A stretch of 26,051 bases of DNA, from NCBI GenBank assembly GCA_003550305.1, contig QKYT01000652.1:1-26051 (forward strand). The letters are read 5' to 3'. Below are positions 8,955 to 19,012 of the stretch, piece after piece. The DNA is from Glomus cerebriforme. Lineage: Eukaryota; Glomeromycota; Glomeromycetes; Glomerales; Glomeraceae. Position 1 is the first letter of the stretch. The number at the start of each line of letters is the position of its first letter. Made by a program: the position numbers and the translations under genes. The notes beneath the pieces are model-generated. The model worked only from the letters and a program-made list of their open reading frames with translations, searched no databases and had not been told where the DNA came from.

Positions 8955-9715
8955 ATCGTTATCCGAGACTTTTTTTTCATCGGATATCTTTGCGGAACTA
9001 AATTTCATGTCCGTTTAATTATGATTCCATATTTTTGCGTCGGTGGACACAAAATCATGACTTACGTTCCTTTCTTTTTCTTGCATATACTCGTTAATGC
9101 ATTTAATGACGATTCTTCTTTAAATTGATATTACTTGCACTTTATGATTATATTATTATCATTAATTTGTATCATTACAATTTTACTGTGCGGGTAATGT
9201 TAATTTGAAGTTTTATATTGAATTTGAGATTTTTTTTTTTTTTTTTTTTTTTTTNTTTTTTTTTTTTTTTTTTTTTTTTGTGGTGTATAAATTTTTTTCG
9301 CTGTAATTGTGAATAAAGTTTCTCTTACTCAGTTTACAGTATAATCTGCTGTTATTCCTAATAATAAGGTCTCGAAAAAATGTAAATAAGTAAAATAGTG
9401 TATATTATATTAATTAATCAAACTCCCTAAATCCGATGTTTAATAATTGATCGTCATCTTGTATAACTATCTTTAATTAGTGTTTATTATTTAACAATGT
9501 ACAGTTTATTTAGTGAAACCTTGAAAAAAAAACCCCCCGAAAATAAAAATTATACAGTACTATAAATATTAATTATGTTATTAATAAAATGCTATAAATA
9601 TTTTTACAATTACTTAAACACCCAAATTTTCGAATATAATGCCGGTCAAAGGTCAAAGATTTTATATTACATAATATAGGGATGCTCAATATCGAGAAAA
9701 TATGAAAAAAATACG
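8955..9715. other. 3' regions of two convergent genes, no further gene
   Basis: The coiled-coil gene (plus) and the oxidoreductase gene (minus) converge here. The interval holds a 50-base poly-T run (9230-9279, one N at 9255) and AATAAA at 9312-9317, the likely poly(A) signal of the plus-strand gene about 360 bases after its stop. No additional coding segment was found. Confidence 0.65.
9312..9317 (+). terminator. AATAAA polyadenylation signal
   Basis: AATAAA is followed by GTTTCTCTTACTCAG and a mixed T-rich stretch, about 360 bases after the stop of the coiled-coil protein gene. It is assigned by motif and position. Confidence 0.5.
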
Positions 9716-10927
9716 TCAATCTAATAAATCATCATTTCCACAACATAACCAATTTTTCTTTGATTTCTTTTTCTTTTCGGTATTATTAGTTGATCTAGTT
9801 GTAGTTTGATTCGTTGTAGGATTATTTGATTCTATTATTTCTTCTGGGTTCTCTTCGATTTTAATACTGTAAAATTGAGAGAAAAGAAATAATTTAGAGT
9901 AATAAATTATGAGAAATGAACTTTTAACTTTTGAATTTTAAAAAAATTATTAAAACAGATGATCACATAATTTGGTTTAAACAATGGTTTATTGACACAA
10001 TTCTTGTTATGAAATTATTAACTAGTATGCATACATTCAATTAATCAGTATTTTAAATATATCATTACAATTATAACTTATGATTATATGAAAACTAGTA
10101 ATCTACATTCTTGCTATCTATAAGATTGCTTACGCTTTTTTTCCATTTACGTATGCTGAAACAACTTCAGCGAAATCCTTTCCTTGAAGTCTCGAGGCTT
10201 CCTTTTCTTTTTCTGAGATTGGACGAGATGCATCAGATCCGGTTATTGTTCCACTTCCCCATGGACCGCCTCCAATAATTTCGTCAACTTTGCCATAATG
10301 GGGTATTCCATTTTGGAGTGGGACGTAAATGATACCATGATGGGCGAAATAAGTTACGGTAGTGAAAGCTGTAGTTTCTTGTCCACCATGTTGAGTTGAT
10401 GTAGAGTAAAAGATTCCAGCAAATTTTCTATTCAAAGCATTTGTGTACCATAATTGTCCTGTGCTATCTAAAAATGCTTTGAATTGAGCTGGTAAAGTAC
10501 CAAATCGAGTTGGGAAACCAAATAAGAACCCATCTGCTTCAGCAAGTTTATCGGCTTTTTATTTAAAAATAATGTTTATAAATCAATATTAATTAAACAA
10601 TTCTAAGTATTAATATTTTTAAATAATTGAGATTAAATTTGGATTCTCTACCTGTAATAATTGGAATATCCGGTTTTGGTGGTGCATGCATTTTGTCTAA
10701 AATTTCTTGAGAAAGAGTTTCGGGTACTTGATACAATTCGACTTCGACGCTTGGACTAACTGATTCAATACCCTTCTTGACCTCGAGAGCCAATTGGTAG
10801 ATATGGGTATAAGTAGAGTAGCTATATAATCAAAAAAAAGGTTATTTATGGTAATGATTGGCTTAAATTTCAATCAATCTTTTCTATCATTTTTGGATAC
10901 TCACATGACAACAAGGATTTTAACCAT
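9716..10927 (-). CDS. Flavodoxin-like NAD(P)H:quinone oxidoreductase (WrbA/Pst2/Ycp4 family), spliced
   Basis: Family members are FMN enzymes that reduce quinones by two electrons and protect against oxidative stress. Exons are 10927-10905, 10821-10652, 10554-10134 and an optional 9866-9716, all with GT-AG borders. Spliced, the N-terminus reads MVKILVVIYSTYTHIYQLA, the FMN phosphate-binding loop. PTRFG follows at residues 79-83, then FAGIFYSTSTQHGGQ, AHHGIIYVPL and GGGPWGSGTITG, all hallmarks of the family. The short form stops at 10130 after GKKA, giving 205 aa, close to yeast Pst2. Splicing from the donor GTAAGC at 10133, which overlaps that stop codon, to the acceptor at 9867 gives a 254-aa form. 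Its tail is Asn/Thr-rich and ends KKKKSKKNWLCCGN-DDLLD, similar in length to yeast Ycp4, and could be palmitoylated at the two cysteines. The gene appears intact. Confidence 0.95.
9988..9993 (-). terminator. Intronic AATAAA, possible short-isoform poly(A) signal
   Basis: Read on the minus strand, AATAAA lies inside the last intron of the oxidoreductase gene, about 140 bases beyond the intron-borne stop codon. It would allow the short 205-aa form to be made by intronic polyadenylation. This is inference from motif and position. Confidence 0.4.
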
Positions 10928-12030
10928 TTTGAAGATTTTTTTTTTAAGAGGAGGATTTAGATTTTTTTTATTTATTTAATTTTTGTTGAGAATGAATATT
11001 TCAAGCTCCAATCAATTGTCCTTTTATATTTTTTTCGTCGTTATAGCAAGTCATGTCATACAGTACATTACAAATTGTCGAGGAATTCTAAGATTGACAT
11101 TATTATTAATCAGATCATTTGAAAGATTACAAATACGTTTGCATTGCCAGAATTATGTTTCAATTTAGCCAGCATTACAACAATATCATTTTGCCATTTT
11201 CCATAATTAAATATCCCGTCCAAGCCTAAGATCTACATGCGTTTAATGGATTAATTACAAATACTTTTATATTAAATCACGGGCCATATATAAAATTGGA
11301 TTAATAATCAGGGAAATTATGACATTTCATGTGAACAAATACAAACAAACCGGAAAAAACCAAAAACAGTATTGATCGTCTTTTTCATGTAGATTGATCA
11401 GGATTATCCAAAAATCGGGGGAGATCTATTGTTCATTTATATTTAGATAAACTATTGCAATCAAATTGAAAAAAAAAGTCACTTTAAAATTCTAATCCGG
11501 AAGAAACACGTTCATGATTAAATACTTCAATATAATAAATTTTAATCATACAATTATACAGTGCAGTATTACCAGGTTAGTTGAAACAACCTCGAAATGA
11601 CCTTAGATGACCTCAAAAATTTGCCATCACTGCTGTACATCAATTAAAATTTACTACTAGCAAATTTGCCGCATACAAATAATAATATCTTCATTAATAT
11701 TTAATATAAACAAAAAAAATCCTCCTTTCTTATATCCTATACTTTCAAGATTTATAGATAATTTAAACTTTAAGATATCATTCTATTGTTTTCACTAATT
11801 TAACGAGACAATAATAAAACAAGTGATATCATAAAGTTTAAATTTCTCGCAGTAGATTCTTAACACGATCCTTTTTTACGACAATCACGCATTGTAAAAA
11901 ATAGTATAGTAACGCTTCACCTTTAGTACTTCGATAAACCAAATTTTCCGAATATTCACTAAATAGAACCAATAAAACAAAATTTTTAAAATATTTTTAT
12001 GTTCAAAAAAATTATAAATTAAAATTATTA
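10928..12030. other. Intergenic region upstream of the oxidoreductase gene
   Basis: This is a gene-free stretch of about 1.1 kb. The first part is the minus-strand promoter and leader of the oxidoreductase gene (A/T-rich, no clear TATA at a fixed distance). A 61-codon plus frame at 10983-11168 has no recognisable features and overlaps that promoter, so I do not call it. The rest shows no repeats or coding signal. Confidence 0.6.
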
Positions 12031-12033
12031 GAT

Positions 12034-12068
12034 GGGGGTAAAAGTATCGGTCTTCGACCGATACCCCC
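12034..12068. repeat. GC-rich hairpin just upstream of a pseudogene
   Basis: GTATCGGTC (12044-12052) and GACCGATAC (12056-12064) form a perfect 9-bp stem with loop TTC. It is extended by GGGGG (12034-12038) opposite CCCCC (12064-12068), with a short A-rich insertion on one side. It lies in strongly AT-rich DNA 45 bases before homology to the SAM pseudogene begins. It could be a foldback element end or a transcription-terminating hairpin. Confidence 0.55.
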
Positions 12069-12113
12069 TTATTTAATAAAAGTATTATCTGTTATTAGTT
12101 AGGCTATTAGGAT

Positions 12114-13168
12114 GCCTCCACCTCTACTTCCACTACTGCAACTGGAAATGAGACGCTTACATTAGCGGACGAAATTAAAAAATATAATTCGGCTGAGCTT
12201 ATCTCGTTTTTGCAGGGGCAGGACTTGGGATCTGACGAGGATGACTTAGAAATAATTCGCAAGGAGAAGGTTAATGGCCGGGACTTTCTCAAAATGACCA
12301 AGCAAGATTTTCTGAGATATTGATATAAAGGCTGGTCCTGCGCTGGTCTTGCGGACTTCGCTAAGGAGTGTAAGGAGAAAAATTGAGGGCCTTTTCGTCT
12401 TACTGCAGTTTGAAAGAGGTTTTAACGAGATACGGTATTGACTCCAATGGCACGGACACCATCCCACTATTTTCTCTACAAACCCACGAAATTTAAGACA
12501 CCAGCAAGCACTTCGAGCATTGTATGGCGGAAATTTTAGTCAGGTTAAAAAACTACGGGTCTTTGGTCGTGGATAGTTTGGAAGCTAATCGCAACGTGGC
12601 AATTCTTCATACCGCAATCAATGTCACCAGGGATGCTACAGGGAAAGAATCCAGTATGAGCCCAAATACGAAGTAATAGGTGATGAAAGTTTGGGACGTG
12701 TTGACTTCGCAATCAAGGTAATGGGATAAATTCTTAGCATCTTTTAGGGGGTATACTAATACCATATTTTCGTACCAGGAAGCCGAGGACTTACTTGTGT
12801 CACTGAAGACAAACCACAGCGAAACATAGTCGAAGGCTTCGCTCAGAATATCAAACAGATTGAAAGCTCTTTCCAAACGAATAAGAGGAAGCGAAAGCGG
12901 GATGATGACGATGATTTCGATTACCTCTATGGCATTGTCACTACAACTCGGGACTGGCACTTCCTGCTGTACACTCCGGGGATTATTTCACAAGGCGGTA
13001 AGTTACCATTAAGCATCGAATTTTCCGTTTGATAAAGAATCCATAGAATATCAAACATTACGTAATGGCATTAAAAAGGTGCTGGGCATAGTAGTGGGAT
13101 TATTAAAGGATAGGGCATGTGCGGAGAGTAAGAGGGTTAAGATAGAGTCGCACCGCTCGAAAAAATAA
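12114..13168 (+). pseudogene. SAM-domain family pseudogene, copy A
   Basis: Coding homology starts at GCC 12114 (ASTSTSTTATGNETLTLADE), without a usable ATG. It gives a SAM domain (YNSAELISFLQGQDL through VNGRDFLKMTKQDF) and stops at 12321. Later segments continue in changing frames: AFSSY-type residues, EHCMAEILVRLKNYGSLVVD, ILHTAINVTRDATGKE, GRVDFAIK, an intron at 12718-12778 with branch-like TACTAAT, EAEDLL, FQTNKRKRKRDDDDDFDYLY, GIVTTTRDWHFLLYTP and finally LRNGIKKVLGIVVGLLKDRA to the stop at 13166. The order matches copy B at 22643-23814 throughout. Several indels and an in-frame TAA (12494) show that it is dead. The family is of unknown function and in my recollection is greatly expanded in Rhizophagus. 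SAM domains mediate protein or RNA interactions. Confidence 0.85.
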
Positions 13169-13198
13169 TAATGTACATTAGCATAGACATCATGTATC

Positions 13199-13215
13199 GT
13201 GGGGCAGAGTCCCAC
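13199..13215 (+). other. Hairpin in the 3' untranslated region of SAM copy A
   Basis: GTGGG and CCCAC pair around the loop GCAGAGT. The same region after SAM copy B (23918-23931) has CGGG/CCCG around CAAAGT, and both are followed by TCTTGTATT. So the hairpin persists in both copies, in a register shifted by one base. Confidence 0.5.
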
Positions 13216-13243
13216 TCTTGTATTCATTTTTTATCTCTATATT

Positions 13244-13249
13244 AATAAA
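13244..13249 (+). terminator. AATAAA polyadenylation signal after SAM copy A
   Basis: TATTAATAAAG lies 76 bases after the SAM copy A stop. The same TATTAATAAA context follows SAM copy B at 23958-23963, so the signal was part of the duplicated or inherited unit. Confidence 0.6.
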
Positions 13250-13315
13250 GCGAAATCTTTACATTTTCCACATAACATTAAATAATTCCCGTCGTGTATA
13301 AAATTATTACCAATC

Positions 13316-14275
13316 ATGTCATCCGAGCTTGAAGTATTGAGACCGAGAAAGCCAAGATTAAGGCTAGGAATGCTGAGCTTCTAAAGCAGGTTATGAGGAG
13401 AATGCCAGGCGTGATGCTGAAATTGCAAACAATGAGGAGAACAAACAGCAAAGCCAAGATATTTCTCCCAAAGAGGTTGTCAATGTACTAGCTCTGCTGT
13501 AGACTGGTGTGTTAATGCCAAGAAGGAGTCATCGGAGGAAAAGAAGATGGACTCTTTCCTGGATGAGGTGAATAAGAAAAAGGTTAGTGATGAGATTAGA
13601 CAGAGAAAGTGAGAGAATGAACTTCAAACCAAAGAGTCTCTTCCATCACCTAAAGAGAAAAGTCCTCAAGACCTCAACTTGGTTACTCAGCCACATCATC
13701 TGAAATATCAGCTAATTTAAATGGTGGTGAAGTACCTTCAGAAGACAATATATGTGGCAAAATGGATTCAAAGTGCAAGAAAGAGAAGGATGTGGATAAG
13801 CTTAAGCAAGAATTATTTGTCCTGGAGATAACTTCACATGATATTGAGTCATTGAAAAAGCAAAATCATGTATCTGAAATTTTCAAGACTGGTTGTTCCA
13901 GAAAATCTAGCATTGACAAGGCATTATCAACATCTAGCTCAGTATGCAATAAAGCTAAAGATAGTGTGAATCAAGCTAATTATGAAGAAATATTATATTA
14001 TGTTGATCCTTCTATATGAAAGATTTCAGAATTCAGCTTAATGGAATTATAGAAAATAGTGAAAGTAAATTTGGTAAAAGAAGGCAAGAAGCTTACTGTA
14101 TGATTCCATTACAAAACAGCTTTCTATACTCCATAAAAAAAGATCTTAAGAATTCTTCCAGAAATATTAAGGAATATCTTGTGCAAAAAAACTCAAAGAG
14201 CTAAGAAAATTTATATTATTCAAAAGAAATAAGCCTAGATAAAATCAAACTTATCAAAAATAATCCTATTTAATG
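13316..14275 (+). pseudogene. Coiled-coil family pseudogene (MSSELE-type), copy A
   Basis: It starts with an ATG at 13316 (MSSELEVLR), only 148 bases after the SAM copy A stop. In shifting frames it encodes a charged coiled coil (EKAKIKARNAELLKQV, RRDAEIANNEENKQQSQD), a linker (KMDSFLDEVNKKKVSDEIRQ, SLPSPKEKSPQDL) and a better-preserved stretch at 13762-14016 (CKKEKDVDKLKQELFVLEI). A C-terminal module follows: KDFRIQLNGIIENSESKFG, ARSLLYDSITKQLSIL and CKKTQRAKKIYI, then LDKIKLIK. The last module matches the gene at 23987-24928 (GEKKAKGQVYDFI, TLCRQTQKSLRI, LFEKIG). Stops at 13610 (TGA) and 14147 (TAA) and several indels kill it. I recall the family as Rhizophagus-specific and of unknown function. 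Confidence 0.75.
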
Positions 14276-14590
14276 AGTTCTTATAAACCTCTAATATATG
14301 TCTCAAATAGGATTCAATTCGTTCAGATTTCTCAGAAATAGATTTTAATGGGATAGGATCTTTAGAATAGTGCAAATTCTCTGACAAGCTCTTTTGACAA
14401 GACTTTTAGGTAGTCTATCGATAATATGTTTATAGTTAAAATGAAACATTTTATTAGGTATAGTTTTGTGCAAAAAAAAGTTTACATATAAGAAATTTAC
14501 CTATAAGCCATAGCATTGAAAGCTTTTATTTTAATATTTAAAACTTTTTATGTTAATGTCATGACATATCTGAAAGATCGGCTAAAAATA
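14276..14590. other. Interval between convergent decayed genes
   Basis: These 315 bases separate the 3' end of the plus-strand coiled-coil pseudogene from the 3' end of the minus-strand coiled-coil fragment. I see no conserved segment and no repeat, only AT-rich DNA. Confidence 0.5.
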
Positions 14591-14824
14591 TTAACTAATC
14601 ATGTGTGCATTACAATTTGTAACACTGATCACTTTTTCCAGCATTAATAAATAATCACGTTTTTGCGATACAGATAATAAATTTTTTACTAATTCATTTT
14701 GCAATTGTCTGGCCTTAAGCTCAAAATTTTTGGCCATAATTTTATTATTCTCAGCCTCATTCTTGAACTCAAGCCTGGCAATGCATATTTTCAATAAATT
14801 GGTTTCATCTATTTCAGATTGCAT
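14591..14824 (-). pseudogene. Coiled-coil family fragment, copy C
   Basis: A 77-codon frame starts MQSEIDETNLLKI and is a charged heptad-type coil (ARLEFKNEAENNKIMAKNFE, LKARQLQNELVKNLL, SQKRDYLLMLEKV), ending at a stop. Its start and its order of Asn/Glu/Lys-rich heptads followed by LVK-x(7)-KRD resemble the N-terminal coil of the MSSELE-type family at 13316 (ELLKQV, then RRDAEI). It lies about 200 bases downstream of a minus-strand SAM pseudogene, the same order as in the two plus-strand pairs. The C-terminal module was not found, so I treat it as a 5' fragment. It could alternatively be an independent small gene. Confidence 0.5.
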
Positions 14825-15029
14825 ACTTGTATAATATAGTATTATTTATACTATATATTCAAAATAAAAAAACACATAATGGAAATTTTGCTGACAGGCC
14901 ATAAGGAAAATAATTGCCAAGAAAATTTTTATTAGTACACGAAGGTATATTTGTGAAATAGACTATCAGAGTCAGTTTTATTATAATACAAATAATAGTA
15001 TATCTATAGCTGAAGGCGTTAAAGTTAAA

Positions 15030-16630
15030 GAATAGGTTCATCTATAATTTCGCAATACCTGCTAGTGGTATCCCAAAATTTGGTACTCATCCTCATATTT
15101 TTAAATTCCTTATCATACCAGAAGTAGATGACATTTAATCACCTTTTCTGAAGTTTTTCATATGACCAGTATGAGTCAGATATAACAAAATCTTCATGGA
15201 AGAAATATACAATCCAGATTTCTTGAGGACGAAGTTGCTTGGTATACTTGAAAACTTGCTTAAAATGTCCATTTAATTTTGAAATTGATGCTATCACCAA
15301 AAGTTCAAGAAAAGCTTCTGGATAAGGGCTATTAAGCTTCTTTATAATTAGGTCACAATAAAGGTGATGATAGTTGCTATCATAATACCAGTAATCTCAA
15401 AACTATAGAACTTTCTTAACCAATTCGCTAGGATCTGGTACATTTCAGTATTATATATATTCTTCTGAGAAACTTTAATAAAATATTCAGAATTTACATA
15501 TATATATGGTTTGAGCTTTTGTATGAGCAGGAGGATCCTAATACTATTGTGCCTTAATCAAAGTTACGAACTACAATCTTTAAGATGTTCAAGACATCTA
15601 TAGAGCTATCATTTCATAATAGAATATCTATAGAAAAATCCATAGGAATATTCAAACCTTTGCTAATACTTCATTTTTTAGTAATAGGTGCAGAAAAAAC
15701 TAATAAATCTAATTTTAGTGGGATTAGCTTCTTTACCACCTCTTCTTATAAGTTAGAAGTATTGGTTAAAGGTTTGTGACCTTTTTTTTTATTGACCTAT
15801 ATAAAAAATGGATAAATTGGATCCTCTCAGTAATAAGTATCATTATTGAGATAATAAAATAAAAAATTATATTTTTAGAATGATGTTACTGAAAATAACA
15901 ACCACATATTTTAAAATAATATGCTCAGAATATTCAGTATACTTTTATTGAAAGGAAGGCATATAATCAAATCCTCTTCCAGAAATAATAAATCTTTGTC
16001 AAAAAGTATCACTAAATAATCTCACAATATCTATAAGAATAAATATATTAAAGTATTGCAATAACTAAGAGCTTATATATCCTCAAGCAAAAGCTTCTTG
16101 TGCTTAACATACTATATCTAAAAAATGCATGTTTGGGCATATAAAATAGAAAACACATATCTTTTTATTAAGTAAAAGATTTCTAACAACTTTAAGGATC
16201 TTCTGCGAGGTATTTAGATCATCACAAAAAATATATAACTAAATGTATTGTAAAATATCATATATATATTGTTTCTTTCAGTAGGTCCAAATATATTAGT
16301 TAACCAGGATATAAAATGCTGAATAGATCATATACTGCATGAAAAGAGCCAAAAGTATTTTATTTTGCCTTTTTTGGAAGTTCTTGTTTCCTTTTTTAAT
16401 ATTTTAGCTTATTTTTTAAGCTTCATAGCAGATCCCCACTTTATACTATCCTTAATAAATTTTATTTCAGTCATATCTAGAAAGATTTGACTATCTATTT
16501 TCTGTTTATAAAGAATTTTAAAATTGTTCTCATCAAGATTTATGTCCAGGTCATGTAAGAAAATAATAAGAGTTTTAATATCCCAATTTTCAACCAAAGA
16601 GGAACGAGTTGAAGTTGCAGAAATAGACAT
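15030..16630 (-). pseudogene. SAM-domain gene remnant with nuclease-like C-terminal region, copy C
   Basis: An ATG at 16630 starts MSISATSTRSSLVENWDIKT and a SAM domain (LIIFLHDLDINLDENN, FKILYKQKI, IKWGSAMKLKK), stopping at 16409. Downstream in broken frames come ILANWLRKFYSFEITG (about 15430), LNSPYPEAFLELLV (about 15330), HFKQVFKYTKQLRPQEIWIV (about 15250), LNVIYFWYDKEFKN and MRMSTKFWDTTSRYCEIIDE (about 15060). The order LEL(L/V), then EHF-like helix, EIW(I/V)V(H/Y)F and a Tyr/Trp-rich strand resembles PD-(D/E)XK-like nuclease modules found in large families of this fungus, including Crinkler-type proteins. That match is from memory. Many stops show that it is inactive. Parts between 15500 and 16400 contain only short protein-like runs. 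Confidence 0.5.
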
Positions 16631-16847
16631 AATAATTTATTGCTGGAAGTGAAAGAAGAAGTAAAGAATGAAAAAATATGTATACTGAACTTATCTTTTA
16701 TGGTTTATAGCTTTTTTATAAATAAGAAGAAATGCGCTAGAGTTTGTTTTTAGTAAGAGGCACGTAAATTTATTTTTGTAACAATGCAAGTATCACAAAT
16801 TGGCATATTGTTATTTTAGTGTGATTAGTATTATGTTACTCAGGAGC
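16631..16847. other. Upstream region of SAM copy C
   Basis: This AT-rich interval would be the promoter of the minus-strand SAM gene. No clear TATA or other site was identified, and no coding segment was found. Confidence 0.4.
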
Positions 16848-16869
16848 TAATCCAGAATAGGCAGATCAT
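16848..16869. repeat. 22-bp direct repeat, left copy
   Basis: It begins TAATCCAGAATAGG and is repeated at 17652-17673 with one C/T difference. The two copies bracket a decayed minus-strand gene. Weaker similarity (TTTGGC, later an AGGT-x-x-TA-x-ATTT stretch) continues for about 50 bases beyond each copy. Confidence 0.55.
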
Positions 16870-16998
16870 AATTTTATTTGGCATAAACCTGCAGGTAGTA
16901 CATTTCACTAGATGGATCAGAAATTTATGTTGTACATGCCTACATGCATTATGGCTGGACAATATATTATTTTATTAAGACAAAATTCAGAATCTGGG

Positions 16999-17640
16999 TC
17001 AAGGATTGATCTGGAAAATTTGGTGCACTAATTTACTATTATTATCCAAATCTGATAAATCTACAGTAACTGGATTATACAGCTGGGTAAAAGCTTTGAT
17101 TTTTAAATTATTCATCGGCAAGTCATATGTGACTAGCCCTTTACTCATATATTTCTTATACTTTGAAATTCTAACAAAATTTTTAGAGTTAGATTTCTTA
17201 TCAATATGATAGTATTCAGAATTCCATAGCCATTTTAATATGTCAGTCCATTTCACCTCCCATATCAAACCTCTAATGATTATATAGCCTTATTGATATA
17301 ATAATTTCAAAGAGAGTATAAATGCTATATTTGTTAATCTTAAATGTAACTGAACTTCTTTTTCCAATATCAATTCCAAATCATTCGATCTAAAACCCAA
17401 TATTCATGAGTAGGAATTCTCTTTAAAAACTTCATATCATCAGGAGATCATTTCTCATCACTTTTCAAACCTATTTTGCCAAAGATTCAGGTCTTTTCTT
17501 GTAATTCTTATAAGCTCGCCAAATAACTGTTGCATAGAAATTTTCAAAGCCATAATTATAATAGTATTTAGGAATCAAGAATCCCCAAGATCACTTCATT
17601 GATCTTTCTGAACTTCTTAAAAAATACTTTATTAAAATAG
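16999..17640 (-). pseudogene. Decayed gene of unknown family
   Basis: Minus-strand frames read in order: SWGFLIPKYYYNYGFENFY and IWRAYKNYKKRPESLAK to a TAG (about 17600-17483), then DMKFLKRIPTHEYWVLDRM (about 17437-17380), a scrambled stretch, and a clean 89-codon frame at 17268-16999 (MIWEVKWTDILKWLWNSEYY, KNFVRISKYKKYMSKGLVTY, VTVDLSDLDNNSKLVHQIFQ) ending in a natural-looking stop. Aromatic-rich, coherent segments in one direction with spacing kept suggest a single protein of about 210 residues, now broken by stops and shifts. I do not recognise a domain. It sits precisely between the two 22-bp direct repeats. Confidence 0.5.
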
Positions 17641-17651
17641 ATTAGAGGATT

Positions 17652-17673
17652 TAATCCAGAATAGGTAGATCAT
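17652..17673. repeat. 22-bp direct repeat, right copy
   Basis: This is the second copy of the repeat at 16848-16869, in the same orientation with one C/T difference. It lies about 800 bp away, on the far side of the decayed gene. Confidence 0.55.
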
Positions 17674-18182
17674 GCATAACACCTTTGGCCAATTTTTATC
17701 CTATAGGTGATATATTTTACAGGCGATTATCCATACAGATTATCAAGATTTAATATTGCGTAGTATACTGACCAAAAATTTATTAATTATCAACATTATT
17801 AGAGAATGATATAGGTTCAGTTCTGTCCGATTCTGTCAAATTTAACACAGGTTATATGGTTTAATTTTTTTCATCCAGATTTAATAAATCCCTGCATGTG
17901 AATACAAATCTTCTGCAGTATATCATTAGAAGAATAAATCATGTGACACAATACAATTTCTGAGAATAATTAGAACAATTACAGATAAAAAAATTCACAT
18001 TACTATGGGTCTAAAAATCAAATTTGGATCTATGTTTGGAAAAGAGGTCAATATCATTCAAAAAAAAATATGTAAGGAGTCATTTATTAATACTGTTTTT
18101 GTTTAATTGTTATAAAATAATAAAGTAATATTTTGAAAACTGATTTTTTATTGATAAACTATTCTATACTTTTTTTTATTAA
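17674..18182. other. Intergenic region, no gene seen
   Basis: These 509 bases contain no supported coding segment. The last part (a T-rich stretch just before 18183) is in the promoter position of the next pseudogene. Confidence 0.5.
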
Positions 18183-18863
18183 ATGGTGAGATTGGCGAGA
18201 TTTTATCAAAAAACAACTGGTGAATGTATTGAAAGAAATGATAATGTTCGAGTCGATCAAGATGATTTTGTTACGTGGTATAAGGTTCAAGGTCTATTCA
18301 CCAAATATTCCTGACTTCTTCAAAATGTGTGGACCCGTGCAATTAGCTCTCAAGACTCTTTGATAATAGTCAATAAGTACAGAAAAAGTATGTATATTTT
18401 TGCTTAATAGAAATACTTAGCTGTGTTAAACTTAAAATTATCGCTAGATCCTTGTTTAGGAAAGAGAAGATTCAAAGCGATGAATGATATTTGCCACATC
18501 ATCGGTGAATAGTACCATATCGCATTAGACCGTTACAATAGAAAATTGCCAGATCATAAAAAATTCGATAATTTTATTGAATTGTATACTCAGGTAATTA
18601 ATCATGAAAGAACTAAGAAATGACTTGCTGAAGTACTTAGGAACAAGAGGATGAGCTTTCGAGATTTAACTATATTAATTTAATATAAAACAAATTGAAA
18701 TAAAAAAATCTATAAAGATAAATTAAAGTAAGGCACACCTGCACAAGAATCTAGTATGCAGTTGCATAATGCCCTCAGATTATTGCAAATAGCTCCCAAT
18801 CTATCAGGAGATTTTTGGAGGGCATTTGACAAATGCGTGAAATGGTATTATAGAAATAACTAA
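18183..18863 (+). pseudogene. Spliced pseudogene of unknown family with in-frame stops
   Basis: The ATG at 18183 starts MVRLARFYQKTTGECIERND, then VDQDDFVTWYKVQGLFTKYS, a TGA (18312) and, in the same frame, LLQNVWTRAISSQDSLIIVN to KYRK. A GTATGT donor follows at 18388. The acceptor TTTAG at 18459 restores the frame: KRRFKAMNDICHIIGE, a TAG (18510), YHIALDRYNRKLPDHKKFDN and FIELYTQ to a possible donor at 18594. Without splicing the same frame continues INHERTKK, TGA (18621), LAEVLRNKRMSFRDL. A later same-frame segment, GTPAQESSMQLHNALRLLQI to FDKCVKW, ends at TAA 18861. Splice phase is preserved, so the only defects in the first two exons are point-mutation stops. No domain was recognised. Confidence 0.6.
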
Positions 18864-19012
18864 TTTTTATATCTTATCTCTATTTCATGTTTGCTAGTTC
18901 TTAACCTTCAATGTAACAAATTTATTAAAATTTTAAATGATTGATAATGATCAAAAGAAAATATTTTGAGAATTTCTGCTGTAAATGTGACCAAATAATA
19001 ATATATCTATGC

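Noticed and set aside
10593..10793. 66-codon minus frame as an independent gene
   Set aside because: It is exon 2 of the oxidoreductase read on into the following intron.
12107..12960. Three minus-strand frames over SAM copy A
   Set aside because: They are opposite to a region whose plus strand matches SAM copy B segment by segment. The minus translations show no domain.
14016..14204. 62-codon plus frame inside coiled-coil copy A
   Set aside because: Only its first part is in the family frame. From about 14084 the conserved family sequence continues in another frame, so it is part of a pseudogene, not a separate gene.
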